A stretch of 47,229 bases of DNA from Anaerolineales bacterium. Lineage in GTDB: Bacteria; Chloroflexota; Anaerolineae; CG2-30-64-16. The stretch is taken from contig JADGQF010000005.1 of assembly GCA_017882045.1 (NCBI GenBank), positions 1 through 47,229 of the forward strand, written 5' to 3'. Of this stretch, positions 14,860 to 23,272 are shown piece by piece. The translations under genes were made by a program, and so were the position numbers. Below the pieces are notes generated by a model that was not told the origin of the DNA, did not search any database, and saw only the letters and a program-made list of their open reading frames with translations. Position 1 is the stretch's first letter. Each line of letters begins with the position of its first letter.

Positions 14860-15780
14860 GTGAAACGGAGACTGTCAGCACCTTCTTCTGTCAAGGTATC
14901 CCTGGCCCTGGCCCTGTTCGCGGCCATGATTCTATCGGCTTGCGTTGCCCCGGCGCCCGGTCCGACAGGCGGCACGGGCTCGGCCACGGCGGCTCCGCAG
15001 GCCGCAGCCCCGGCGACCGCGGTCGCGGCGACCGCCGATCCGAGCGCGGCCGGCGCGGCTACGGTCGCCCCGGTCGCGACCTCATCGGACGCGGCCACGG
15101 CCACGGCCGGCGTGGGCACGGCGACTGATGCGCCGGCCCCGACTGCCCCCGCGGCGGCCGCCGCCGTTCAAGCCACGGCGCAGTCTTCCGGCGCCGCCGC
15201 GCAGCCGGCTTCGAACACTCCATCTGCCGCGGCGTCCGGCGGAACGCTTCACTTGGTTCTGGTTGCCGGCGGTACGCAAGCGCGCTTCAAGGTGCGCGAG
15301 CAGCTGGCCGGTCGCAACCTGCCTAACGACGCGGTCGGCGCCACGAATGCCGTCTCGGGTAACATTGACATCGGAGCGGATGGCGTTCTTGTGCCCGGCG
15401 CGTCAAAGATCACCGTCGACATGACGAGCCTCAAGACCGACGAGAGCCGGCGCGATAACTTCATCAGGCGCAACACCCTGGATACTGCCCAGTACCCGAC
15501 CGCCGTCTTAGTGCCTACGGCTATCAAGGGTCTGCCTTCGCCGCTGCCCAGCGCGGGCGATGTGAGCTTCGAGCTTACCGGCGATTTGACCATCCACGGC
15601 GTTACGAAGCCGATCACCTGGCAGGCGACGGGCAAGATTGCGGGCCAGGACCTGACCGGCACGGCTTCCACCAAGACGACTTTCGAAGTATTCGGCATGA
15701 CTCCGCCGCGCGCGGCCGTCGTGCTGAGCGTCGAGGATAACATCACACTGGAGATCGATTTCCACCTCACGCGCCAGTAA
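14860..15780 (+). CDS. YceI-domain lipoprotein
   Basis: A 306-residue predicted lipoprotein: lipobox LSAC with Cys28, a long Ala/Thr/Pro-rich linker (about 30-130), then a YceI beta-barrel domain (about 135-306) with characteristic segments FKVREQLAGRNLPNDAVG, ITVDMTSLKTDESRRDNF, LTGDLTIHGVTKPITW and a closing DFHLTR. YceI-type lipocalin-like domains bind polyisoprenoids or quinone-like lipids in known members. GTG 14860 is chosen because GGAGG lies 5 nt upstream and it gives a normal signal peptide. A lipid or quinone carrier beside a b-haem membrane protein suggests a redox role at the outer face of the membrane (inference). Confidence 0.88.
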   Translation: MKRRLSAPSSVKVSLALALFAAMILSACVAPAPGPTGGTGSATAAPQAAAPATAVAATADPSAAGAATVAPVATSSDAATATAGVGTATDAPAPTAPAAAAAVQATAQSSGAAAQPASNTPSAAASGGTLHLVLVAGGTQARFKVREQLAGRNLPNDAVGATNAVSGNIDIGADGVLVPGASKITVDMTSLKTDESRRDNFIRRNTLDTAQYPTAVLVPTAIKGLPSPLPSAGDVSFELTGDLTIHGVTKPITWQATGKIAGQDLTGTASTKTTFEVFGMTPPRAAVVLSVEDNITLEIDFHLTRQ

Positions 15781-15788
15781 GAGGAGAC

Positions 15789-17090
15789 ATGCATATGTCA
15801 CGAGTGTTGCGAGCCTGGACGTGGCTGACTGTTTCGGCCTTTCTGCTGACGGCATGCGGTGGCGCCCAGCGTCCATCGCCTGCCGCCGGCAGCGGGGTCA
15901 CGAGCGGCCTCCGCGCAACCGCCGCAGTGGCGCTCGCGTCGTTGGGCGCCGCGACGCCCAGCGCCACTGCGGCCGAATCGTCCTCCCCATCCGGTGCGCC
16001 GGATGGGTCTTCGTCTGGTGCGTCGGATGGGACCCCATCCGGCTCGTCGTCGGATGGGACCCTTGCCGCGGCGTCGCCGCAGGCGCCCACCGCCACTTCG
16101 ACCGCCGCTCCTACCGATACGCCGGCGTTGGCAAACACGCCTCTCCCGACGCCTACGCCTACGCTCGCCGTCAGCCCTACGCCCGAGCCCAATCCGCTGC
16201 AGATCCCGTACGAGCGCGCCCAGTCCTATCCGGGCAGCGATGTCACCATCGAGCAGACGCTGGCGCCGGGCGCCAACTATAACCAGTATATCGCTTCCTA
16301 CCGCTCCGAGGGTCTGAAGATCTATGCTTTGCTGACTGTGCCTAAGGGGCCGAAGCCGCCCACCGGCTGGCCCGTGATCGTTTTTAACCACGGTTATATC
16401 TCGCCGGTGATTTACCGCACCACCGAACGCTATGTGGCGTACGTCGCCGCAATTGCCAACAGCGGCTATATCGTCTTCAAGTCGGATTACCGCGGCCACG
16501 GGAATTCGGAGGGCAAGGCCGTCGGCGGTTACGGTTCGACCGCTTACACCACCGACGTTCTGAACGCGGTGGCCTCGCTCAAGAAGTTCCCGGATGCCGA
16601 CCCCAACCGCATCGGCATGTGGGGTCATTCGATGGGCGGCCAACTCACCCTGCGGGCGATGGTTATCTCCAAAGACATCAAGGCCGGCGTCATCTGGGGC
16701 GGCGTGGTCGGTACTTACCAGGACCTGATCGAGAACTGGCATCACGCTCCCTTGCCACCATCCGAGATCCCGCCGCTCAGCCAACGTCGCTGGCGCGAGG
16801 AACTGATCGCCAAGTATGGGACGTCCGAGCAAAACCCGAGCTTCTGGGCTTCTATTAGCCCCAATGCCTATCTCAATGACCTCTCGGGCCCGCTTCAACT
16901 GGACCATAGCGTGACGGATGAAGAGGTGCCGGTGCAGTTCTCGCAGAAGCTGTACGAGCAACTTAAGGCCGCCGGCGAGACGACCGAGCTGTACACCTAT
17001 CCGGGCGACAACCACAATATCGCCGCCAACTTCAATCTGGCCATGCAGCGCTCGATCGCGTGGTTCGATAAATACGTGAAAGGCTCTTGA
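15789..17090 (+). CDS. Alpha/beta-hydrolase (prolyl-oligopeptidase-like) lipoprotein
   Basis: A 433-residue predicted lipoprotein: lipobox LTAC with Cys23, a repetitive Ser/Gly/Asp then Thr/Pro linker (about 25-135), and an alpha/beta-hydrolase domain with oxyanion motif FNHGY, SDYRGHGNSEG and the nucleophile Ser281 in GHSMGG; a late His in YPGDNHNI probably completes the triad with an upstream Asp. The domain resembles the S9 peptidase/dienelactone hydrolase branch, so it may be an exported esterase or peptidase. The linker carries degenerate repeats of a Pro-Ser-Gly-Ala-Pro-Asp-Gly type. It starts 8 bp after the YceI gene and closes the operon; box 3 begins 19 bp after its stop. Confidence 0.85.
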   Translation: MHMSRVLRAWTWLTVSAFLLTACGGAQRPSPAAGSGVTSGLRATAAVALASLGAATPSATAAESSSPSGAPDGSSSGASDGTPSGSSSDGTLAAASPQAPTATSTAAPTDTPALANTPLPTPTPTLAVSPTPEPNPLQIPYERAQSYPGSDVTIEQTLAPGANYNQYIASYRSEGLKIYALLTVPKGPKPPTGWPVIVFNHGYISPVIYRTTERYVAYVAAIANSGYIVFKSDYRGHGNSEGKAVGGYGSTAYTTDVLNAVASLKKFPDADPNRIGMWGHSMGGQLTLRAMVISKDIKAGVIWGGVVGTYQDLIENWHHAPLPPSEIPPLSQRRWREELIAKYGTSEQNPSFWASISPNAYLNDLSGPLQLDHSVTDEEVPVQFSQKLYEQLKAAGETTELYTYPGDNHNIAANFNLAMQRSIAWFDKYVKGS

Positions 17091-17108
17091 ACGAGGCGGT
17101 TGAGCGGA

Positions 17109-17174
17109 TTTAACACCCTGTTAATCATGCGGTAACTGCCGGTTAACCACTGAATCTTCCTTCTGTAGTACATT
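17109..17174 (+). promoter_or_regulatory. Regulator box 3 and -10 of the MacAB-type operon
   Basis: Four hexamers on an 11-bp period: TTTAAC (17109), GTTAAT (17120), GGTAAC (17131), GTTAAC (17142-17147). After 21 bp comes TACATT (17169-17174) as a possible -10, the same distance as at box 2. Like box 2, the array is followed by CAC. Confidence 0.75.
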
Positions 17175-17447
17175 ACAGATGACCGCGAAGGAAGTGGCTG
17201 GCTGATCCGGCCAACCAACGGCGGGCCGGGCGCTAGGCTCGCCGAACATGGGAGGTTTTGGCGGGACCCTGGGTGGCTACTGCTCCTGTCCCCAGGGTAG
17301 GGGTCCATCGGACAGCACCGTTCGGACCAAGGGGGGTCAGTGGGGACTGACCCCCCATTCTTATGCCTTGTGCCTTGATTCCTTCAGGTTCAAACAGGTT
17401 CAAAGTAAGGTAGAGTGAAGAGAGAAATTGATAGAGAGGGACCAACT
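17175..17447 (+). other. Structured 5' leader of the MacAB-type operon
   Basis: About 270 nt lie between the proposed promoter and the first ATG. Hairpins visible: ACCCTGGG (17266-17273) with CCCAGGGT (17291-17298); and the strong hairpin at 17331-17356. No open frame with a ribosome site is evident. A terminator inside a regulated leader could mean attenuation or a short stand-alone RNA of about 180 nt. Confidence 0.4.
17331..17362 (+). terminator. Terminator-like hairpin within the leader
   Basis: GGGGGGTCAGT (17331-17341) and ACTGACCCCCC (17346-17356) form a perfect 11-bp stem with a GGGG loop, followed by ATTCTT. It lies about 155 nt after the proposed promoter and 90 nt before the first gene. 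Confidence 0.55.
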
Positions 17448-19037
17448 ATGAAGAGAGCGATTACTGTTCTTGTCGTAATCATCGTTCTGGCCGGCGTGGC
17501 CGTGGCCGTATACTTGCGGTTTGGCTCTCAAGGTGCGAGGGCCGCTACCCCCACCAGCGGCCAGACCGCCACCGTTACCCTAGGTAACCTGGCTGCGACC
17601 GTGGCCGGCGCTGGCAATATTACCTCACATTCAGCGGTGAATCTCAGCTTCGGCGCCACCGGTGTGCTGACAAAGGTGAATGTCCAGGTAGGCGACCGGG
17701 TTATTGCCGGGCAGGTCCTGGCTCAGCTCGATACATCTAATCTTCAGTTGCAGCTACAGAATGCCCAGGTTAACCTGAAGGTTGCCCAGGACAACCTGGC
17801 GAAGGCCCAGAACCCGAACAGCGCTCAGGACGTAGCAACTGCCCGTTCCCAGGTCGATGCTGCGCAGGCCAATTACAACACGTTGGTGGCCGGCGCCAGT
17901 CGGGCCGACCTGGCCGCCGCGCAGGGGGCGGTTGTCAGCGCCCAGGCGGCCTATAACGCGGCCGTGCAGTCGGCGGGCACCTCGAATAGCCAGCTCGAAG
18001 CGGCTGCCGCAGCCGTTCAAAAGGCCCAGGTGGCTGTTCAAGTGGCCCAGGCAGCTTACGATAAGATAGCCAATAATCCGCAAATCGCCATGACGTCGCA
18101 AGCGGCCACGCTGCAAGGCGCCACCATAGATTACAACACTGCTAAGGCCAATTATGACTCACTGGCGGCTACCACCGGCAGCAGCGCCACTTCCCAGGTG
18201 CAAGCCGCCCGGTCTCAGGTGGATCAGGCCCAAGCAAGCCTGGCCAAACTGCAGAACCAGGTTACGCCGGACGCCATCACGGCTGCGAAGGCTACGGTGG
18301 ACCAGGCCAAAAACAACCTGGAAAAATTGTTGGCCGGTTCGGATGCCAATACCCTGGATATTGCCCAGAACGGCGTCGATCAAGCAGACATCGCGGTCAA
18401 GCAGGCCCAACTGGCGCTACAGCAAGCCGAAATAGTGGCGCCCTTCAACGGCGTCGTGACGGTACTGAACCTGACCGTCGGCCAGAACGCGTCCTCGAGT
18501 GGCAGCACCACTCAGGTGCAGGTCGCCGATCTTGACCACCTGGAAATCGTCGTCAACATGGCCGAGGTGGACATTCCCACGATCAAGGTCGGTCAGCCCA
18601 TCCAGATCACCCTTGACGCGTTGCCGAACCTCACTCTCCAGGGCAAAGTGATCGAAATGGCGCCGGCCGGTACGCTTACCCAGGGTGTTGTCAACTACCC
18701 GGTGACCGTCTCCATCGATAATCCGCCTGACACCGTCAAGGCGGGTATGACCGCCAGCTTGAACGTCATCACTCAGCAGAAAAACAACGTGCTTCTCGTT
18801 CCCAACCGGGCCATTCGCACCCAGGGGCAGCAGAAGGTCGCGACCGTTCTGTTCGAGGGGCAGCAGATCCAGGTCTCGGTGACGACCGGGATGAACAACG
18901 ACACCATGACCGAGGTTACGAGCGGCTTGAAAGAAGGCGACACGGTCCTCATTTCCGGCACCACGACGGCTCAACCGCGCGGCGGCGGGGTAGGCGTTCC
19001 TGGCGTCGGTGGCTTGGGGCGCGGCGGCGGCGGATGA
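17448..19037 (+). CDS. MacA/HlyD-type periplasmic adaptor of an ABC exporter
   Basis: A 529-residue membrane-fusion protein: N-terminal membrane anchor (about 2-24), a biotinyl-lipoyl half motif (LTKVNVQVGDRVIAGQVLAQL), a long helical hairpin rich in Ala/Gln (about 110-330, e.g. LQNAQVNLKVAQDNLAKAQ), the second lipoyl half (EIVAPFNGVVTVLNLTVGQ), then beta-barrel and membrane-proximal domains (VLLVPNRAIRTQGQQKVATV, VTSGLKEGDTVLISG) and a Gly-rich end. The helical hairpin is longer than in E. coli MacA. It should link the ABC permease encoded downstream to the outside. ATG 17448 follows GAGAGGG. It is first in the operon behind box 3. Confidence 0.9.
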   Translation: MKRAITVLVVIIVLAGVAVAVYLRFGSQGARAATPTSGQTATVTLGNLAATVAGAGNITSHSAVNLSFGATGVLTKVNVQVGDRVIAGQVLAQLDTSNLQLQLQNAQVNLKVAQDNLAKAQNPNSAQDVATARSQVDAAQANYNTLVAGASRADLAAAQGAVVSAQAAYNAAVQSAGTSNSQLEAAAAAVQKAQVAVQVAQAAYDKIANNPQIAMTSQAATLQGATIDYNTAKANYDSLAATTGSSATSQVQAARSQVDQAQASLAKLQNQVTPDAITAAKATVDQAKNNLEKLLAGSDANTLDIAQNGVDQADIAVKQAQLALQQAEIVAPFNGVVTVLNLTVGQNASSSGSTTQVQVADLDHLEIVVNMAEVDIPTIKVGQPIQITLDALPNLTLQGKVIEMAPAGTLTQGVVNYPVTVSIDNPPDTVKAGMTASLNVITQQKNNVLLVPNRAIRTQGQQKVATVLFEGQQIQVSVTTGMNNDTMTEVTSGLKEGDTVLISGTTTAQPRGGGVGVPGVGGLGRGGGG

Positions 19038-19075
19038 GGCGGCCGGGAAGTATGAGGCAGGCCGGGAGGTATTGA

Positions 19076-19909
19076 ATGATAGTGATCAAAGACATCACCA
19101 AAGTCTACACGATGGGCGATGTTGAGGTGCGGGCTCTCAACGGGGTGAGCCTGACGGTCGAAAAAGGCGAGTGGGTGGCCATCATGGGGCCGTCGGGTTC
19201 AGGCAAGTCGACCCTGATGAACGTCATTGGCTGCCTGGACCAACCGACCGGCGGCACGTACAGCCTGGACGGGCTGGAAGTGGCACACATGAACGACAAG
19301 CAACTGGCAGGCGTGCGCAATCTCAAGATTGGCTTCGTCTTTCAGACTTTCAACCTGCTGGCGCGCACGAGTGCGTTAGCTAATGTCGAGCTGCCGCTGA
19401 TCTATGCCGGCGCCAAAGACCGTCGCGCGCGCGCCCTGGCGGCCCTGGAGAGGGTCGGTTTGGCGGACCGGGTGAAGCATAATCCGAATGAGCTATCCGG
19501 TGGCCAACAGCAACGCGTCGCCATCGCCCGTGCGCTCGTCACCGATCCCGCCATCATCCTGGCCGATGAACCCACCGGCAACCTCGACTCGAAGGTGGGC
19601 GCCGAGATCATGGACATTTTCCACGAGCTACATGCACGCCAGGGCATGACCCTCGTCATGGTCACCCACGATCCGGACGTCGCCAGCCAGTGCGAGCGGG
19701 TGGTGCACATCCACGATGGCGTTATCGTCGCCGATGAGCAACTGCGCGGCGAGCGCCGCGGTAGCTCGGCGGTGGTCGACGGCGCACCGGTGGCGCTGGT
19801 TGGTGCGCCGGCCAACGCTGCTCACCTGACCCAGCTCCCTGCCGGCCCCGCCGAGCTGGCAGCCCAGCATAACGGCGCCGGCCAGCAGGAACAGGAGGCA
19901 AAAGCATGA
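19076..19909 (+). CDS. MacB/LolD-type ABC transporter ATPase
   Basis: A 277-residue ATPase: Walker [10 protein letters not shown] (about residues 39-47), Q-loop FQTFNLL, signature [15 protein letters not shown], Walker B ILADEP and the switch His in MVTHD. The sequence order and the TGNLDSK motif place it in the MacB/LolD/FtsE branch. The domain proper ends near residue 225; a further 50 residues form an Ala/Pro-rich tail. The stop overlaps the permease start by 4 bp (ATGA), so the two subunits are made together; in MacB of Proteobacteria they are fused. It should energise export or lipid/peptide handling with the adaptor encoded upstream. Confidence 0.93.
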   Translation: MIVIKDITKVYTMGDVEVRALNGVSLTVEKGEWVAIMGPSGSGKSTLMNVIGCLDQPTGGTYSLDGLEVAHMNDKQLAGVRNLKIGFVFQTFNLLARTSALANVELPLIYAGAKDRRARALAALERVGLADRVKHNPNELSGGQQQRVAIARALVTDPAIILADEPTGNLDSKVGAEIMDIFHELHARQGMTLVMVTHDPDVASQCERVVHIHDGVIVADEQLRGERRGSSAVVDGAPVALVGAPANAAHLTQLPAGPAELAAQHNGAGQQEQEAKA

Positions 19910-21150
19910 ACTTGCTCGAGAGCGCGCGTATTGCTCTGCGCAGCCTGTCGGCCAACAAACTGCGCTCGACTCTGACGATGCTCGGCATCATCATCGGCGT
20001 GGCCGCGGTGATTGCCCTGATGGGGATTGGCCGTGGCGCCCAGGCAGCGATCGATTCGCAGATCAACAGCATGGGCACCAACCTGCTCTTTGTCTCGCCG
20101 GGCAGTACCAGCCAGGCCGGCGTGCGCACGGCGCAGGGCTCAGCGGAAACGCTGACCTACGAGGATGCCTTGGCGCTGGCCGATCCTCAGCAGGCGCCCG
20201 CCGTCGCAGCCGTGGCGCCGCAGGTGCAGGCTTTCGGCCAGGTGGTCTACCAGGGCAACAACGTCAACACGCAGATTGTGGGCGTGACCGCCGACTATGG
20301 GCCGGTGCGTAACTACGCCGTGCAGGAAGGCGATTTCATCACTCAGGCCAACGTTCAGGCGAAGTCGGCCGTGGCGGTCATCGGCTCCAACGTGGCCTCT
20401 GAACTGTTCACCGGCGGCCAGGACCCGGTCGGCCAGTCCGTTCGGATCAACAACATTCCCTTCCGCGTAGCCGGCGTGCTCGTCACCAAAGGCGGGGGTG
20501 GTTTCGGTAACCAGGATGACCAGATCCTCGTGCCATTGACCACGGCCATGGCTCGCCTGCAGCGCGGGCGGGCGGGTGCGGGCAGCACTGTCTCGCAGAT
20601 CAGCGTTCAGGTGACCAGCCCGTCGCAGATGGACGCTGCCATCCAGCAGATCAGCGATATCCTGCGCCAGCGCCACCACGTCCTGTACCAGGACGATTTC
20701 ACCGTTCGCAGCCAGGCCGATCTGTTGTCCAGTGCCAACCAGATCACCGGCGTGCTCACGCTATTCCTGGGTGGTGTGGCCGGCATCTCGCTGTTGGTCG
20801 GCGGCATCGGCATCATGAATATCATGTTGGTCTCCGTTACCGAACGCACGCGTGAGATCGGCATCCGTAAGGCAGTCGGTGCTACTCGCCAGAATGTGCT
20901 CTCCCAGTTCCTGACCGAGGCAACTATCCTGAGTGTGCTGGGCGGGCTGATAGGAGTGGCCCTGGGAGCCGGTATCGCCCACCTCGTCTCGGGTCTTAAC
21001 CTGGGCTCGACGCCCATCACGGCCGTGGTCGCTCCCGATTCGATCCTGTTGGCGACGTTGTTCTCGCTCGCCGTGGGGCTGTTCTTCGGCATTTACCCGG
21101 CCTACCGGGCTGCTGGCCTGAACCCGATCGATGCGTTACACTACGAGTGA
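19906..21150 (+). CDS. MacB-type ABC permease (FtsX fold)
   Basis: A 414-residue permease: N-terminal membrane helix after [18 protein letters not shown], a large exported MacB periplasmic core domain (about 50-250), then three membrane helices of the FtsX domain with the typical [20 protein letters not shown] and [16 protein letters not shown] segments, ending [16 protein letters not shown]. These are diagnostic for type VII mechanotransmission ABC permeases. It pairs with the ATPase encoded immediately upstream and the adaptor two genes upstream. The transported substrate (peptide, toxin, lipoprotein or macrolide) cannot be told from sequence. Confidence 0.93.
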   Translation: MNLLESARIALRSLSANKLRSTLTMLGIIIGVAAVIALMGIGRGAQAAIDSQINSMGTNLLFVSPGSTSQAGVRTAQGSAETLTYEDALALADPQQAPAVAAVAPQVQAFGQVVYQGNNVNTQIVGVTADYGPVRNYAVQEGDFITQANVQAKSAVAVIGSNVASELFTGGQDPVGQSVRINNIPFRVAGVLVTKGGGGFGNQDDQILVPLTTAMARLQRGRAGAGSTVSQISVQVTSPSQMDAAIQQISDILRQRHHVLYQDDFTVRSQADLLSSANQITGVLTLFLGGVAGISLLVGGIGIMNIMLVSVTERTREIGIRKAVGATRQNVLSQFLTEATILSVLGGLIGVALGAGIAHLVSGLNLGSTPITAVVAPDSILLATLFSLAVGLFFGIYPAYRAAGLNPIDALHYE

Positions 21151-21218
21151 TGGAGTTTTTGGCCCGTGTTAGCACGTCACGTGGCGCCTGTCACCGCAGA
21201 TCATCAGGGGGGAAGGAA

Positions 21219-22535
21219 ATGAAGACTGTTAGCAACACTCTTATTCGTTTCACGGCCGTGATGGCTGTGTTGGCTTTGCTTGTGACCGCGTCGCCGGCCG
21301 CTGCCCTGGCTCAAAGCGCGCCCGGCCTCAGCCTGACCGTGACGATCAGCGCGTTGAACGTACGCCAGGGACCGGGCACCAACTACCCGATCCTTGGCGC
21401 GCTGCACCAGGGCGACCAACGGATTGTGAGTGGCCGCGACGCCGGCGGCGCCTGGTATCAGGCGCCGGTCCTTGCCGGTGGCGCTCAACTGGGCTGGGTC
21501 TTCGCGACGTACGTGCATTTGACCGGTGATGCGACGACTCTGCCGATAGTCACCGCTCCCGCCCCTGTCTCCTTGGGGGCGACAGCGGCGCCCACCACTG
21601 GCTCTGCGGGCAAGGGCGGCACGATAGTTTTCCAGTCATCGAGCGGAGGCCCCATTTATGTCATGAACGCCGATGGCACCAACTTGCGCCACCTCACCAC
21701 CGGTATGGACCCGGCCATATCGCCGGATGGTCGTTGGGTGGCATTCACCCGCTGGGATGGGTCGAGCAACGGGGTCAGCGGCTCCCTATGGGTTATCGGC
21801 ATCGACGGCAGCGGCGAACGGCAGGTGCTCGGCAACGTGGCCCAGCCCAAGGCGCCGACCTGGTCATCCGATAGCACCAAGGTAGTGATCAACTATCAGG
21901 ATGGCGGCCCGCTGGGCCCGTACCTGGCATGCACTACCCACGGGGCCAGGCAGTTCTGTATGCCCCGGCCGGCTGATCCGCATTGGGGCTTGCGGGTGGT
22001 CAACATGGCCGACGGTACTTTCGAGGACTTGAATCACGACTTTCATGCCTTCGCGCCGACCTGGGATCCGGCCAACGCCTGGCACGTGGTTTATCAGGCC
22101 ACGCATGGCCTGATGGCCCTGGACCTGACGAAAAACACGACCTGGAACATCGGAACCGACACAGCCGACCGCGCGCCCGTCTTTTCGCCCGACGGCAGCA
22201 AGATTGCCGAGAGCTTCTGGCAGACAGGCAACTGGGAGGTCCATGTACTGAACGCCGACGGCACCGGTGCGGTGCGTTTGACACAGACGTCGGACACGGT
22301 GCTCGTGCAGCAGCTACTGCAGGGTCAGACGCCGCATTCCTGGAACAACGCCGCTCCGACCTGGTCGCCGGATGGATCGCGCATCGCGTTCTTGACTGAT
22401 CGGAACGGGCCTTGGGAGATCTGGATCATGAATGCCGATGGCAGCAACCAGCATCCATTGTTCCCTAACGGCCTGCCCAACGGCATCACGATCGACTATG
22501 GCGGTCTGAGTGAGCGCGTGATATCCTGGCGTTAG
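21219..22535 (+). CDS. Exported SH3b + TolB-like beta-propeller protein
   Basis: A 438-residue protein: signal peptide (about 1-32, cleavage after ALA), a bacterial SH3 domain (about 38-105, VTISALNVRQGPGTNYPILG), a short linker, then repeated TolB/WD40-type blades with the DG signature: PIYVMNADGTNLRHLT, PAISPDGRWVAFTR, PVFSPDGSKIAESF, VHVLNADGTGAVRLT, PTWSPDGSRIAFLT, IWIMNADGSNQH. SH3b domains often bind cell-wall peptide; the propeller probably binds a partner protein. The start is the ATG at 21219 with GGAAGGA just upstream, 69 bp after the permease stop. It may be a wall-bound accessory of the exporter (inference). Confidence 0.85.
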   Translation: MKTVSNTLIRFTAVMAVLALLVTASPAAALAQSAPGLSLTVTISALNVRQGPGTNYPILGALHQGDQRIVSGRDAGGAWYQAPVLAGGAQLGWVFATYVHLTGDATTLPIVTAPAPVSLGATAAPTTGSAGKGGTIVFQSSSGGPIYVMNADGTNLRHLTTGMDPAISPDGRWVAFTRWDGSSNGVSGSLWVIGIDGSGERQVLGNVAQPKAPTWSSDSTKVVINYQDGGPLGPYLACTTHGARQFCMPRPADPHWGLRVVNMADGTFEDLNHDFHAFAPTWDPANAWHVVYQATHGLMALDLTKNTTWNIGTDTADRAPVFSPDGSKIAESFWQTGNWEVHVLNADGTGAVRLTQTSDTVLVQQLLQGQTPHSWNNAAPTWSPDGSRIAFLTDRNGPWEIWIMNADGSNQHPLFPNGLPNGITIDYGGLSERVISWR

Positions 22536-22587
22536 AGATGTAACAGCGTATCAAGACACGATAGACATGTATTGTCAGGAGGTTCGC

Positions 22588-23061
22588 ATGAACGTAAAGT
22601 GGGCAGCCATTGTGGTTGCGATTGTAGTGGTAGTCGCCGCAGCAGCCGGCTTCGGCGGCTATACGATGGGCAAGAACGCCGGGGTGGCGCAGGCTCTAGC
22701 CGCGCGTAATCAGTTCCTCACGGCGCGTGGCGCGGGTGGTACCGGCGGCGGGACGGGTGGTACGGGTGGCACGGGTGGCGGACGGAACTTCGATCCCAAC
22801 ACCTTCGCTTCCGGCCAGGTGAAGTCGGTCTCTGGCGACGCCATCCAGTTGAGCACGGCCAACGAGGTGCTGACGGTCAAGCTGGGCAGCCAGACGCAGA
22901 TCCAGAAGCAGGCCACCGGCGCTATCAGCGATATTCAGCCGGGCGAGCGCCTGACCATCCAGGGCACGCGTGCCGCTGATGGGACCTTCACGGCCCAAAC
23001 TGTCCAGATTGGCCGCTCCGCGACCGTCGCGGCAAACGGAAGTAGGACCCCCACGCCCTGA
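22588..23061 (+). CDS. Membrane-anchored DUF5666-like OB-fold protein
   Basis: A 157-residue protein: one N-terminal membrane helix (about 5-28), a Gly/Thr repeat linker (GTGGGTGGTGGTGGG), then a small beta domain with FASGQVKSVSGDAIQLST and LTVKLGSQTQIQKQATG, ITIQGTR-like strands, the layout of DUF5666-type domains (metal or nucleotide role unknown). AGGAGG precedes ATG 22588. It is the last gene of the MacAB-type operon and is followed by a terminator. The GGT-type linker DNA repeats (about 22736-22785) are coding and not a CRISPR. Confidence 0.7.
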   Translation: MNVKWAAIVVAIVVVVAAAAGFGGYTMGKNAGVAQALAARNQFLTARGAGGTGGGTGGTGGTGGGRNFDPNTFASGQVKSVSGDAIQLSTANEVLTVKLGSQTQIQKQATGAISDIQPGERLTIQGTRAADGTFTAQTVQIGRSATVAANGSRTPTP

Positions 23062-23084
23062 GCAAGGCGCAAATCGGCAGCATA

Positions 23085-23124
23085 GAAGGATGGGGGGACA
23101 CGAGCCCTTCATCCTTCTTGTTTT
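23085..23124 (+). terminator. Intrinsic terminator of the MacAB-type operon
   Basis: GAAGGATG (23085-23092) pairs with CATCCTTC (23110-23117), extended by GGG/CCC inside, and is followed by TTGTTTT. Confidence 0.7.
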
Positions 23125-23147
23125 ACCCTTCCTACGCGGTGTATAAT
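23118..23147 (+). promoter_or_regulatory. Sigma70-type promoter of the phosphotriesterase-family gene
   Basis: TTGTTT (23118-23123), an 18-bp spacer and a perfect TATAAT (23142-23147). The -35 overlaps the T-run of the preceding terminator. A 125-nt untranslated leader follows. Confidence 0.65.
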
Positions 23148-23272
23148 CTAGCACAAGGCACCGGTGAAATCTGCCACCGAGCAACGCCCTTTCCGCTCAG
23201 CCGCTGCCAAAGCACGTCTCCCTCGGTGACAAACATGCCGGAGCGGCTGTTGGTTTGCCCGGAGGAGTTGCG

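Noticed and set aside
15985-16070. Degenerate GGATGGG-type repeats
   Set aside because: They encode the Ser/Gly/Asp linker of a lipoprotein and have no independent signal.
22736-22785. GGT/ACG short repeats resembling a repeat array
   Set aside because: The repeats are codons of a Gly/Thr linker; there are no spacers or constant 25-40-bp repeat units, so this is not a CRISPR.
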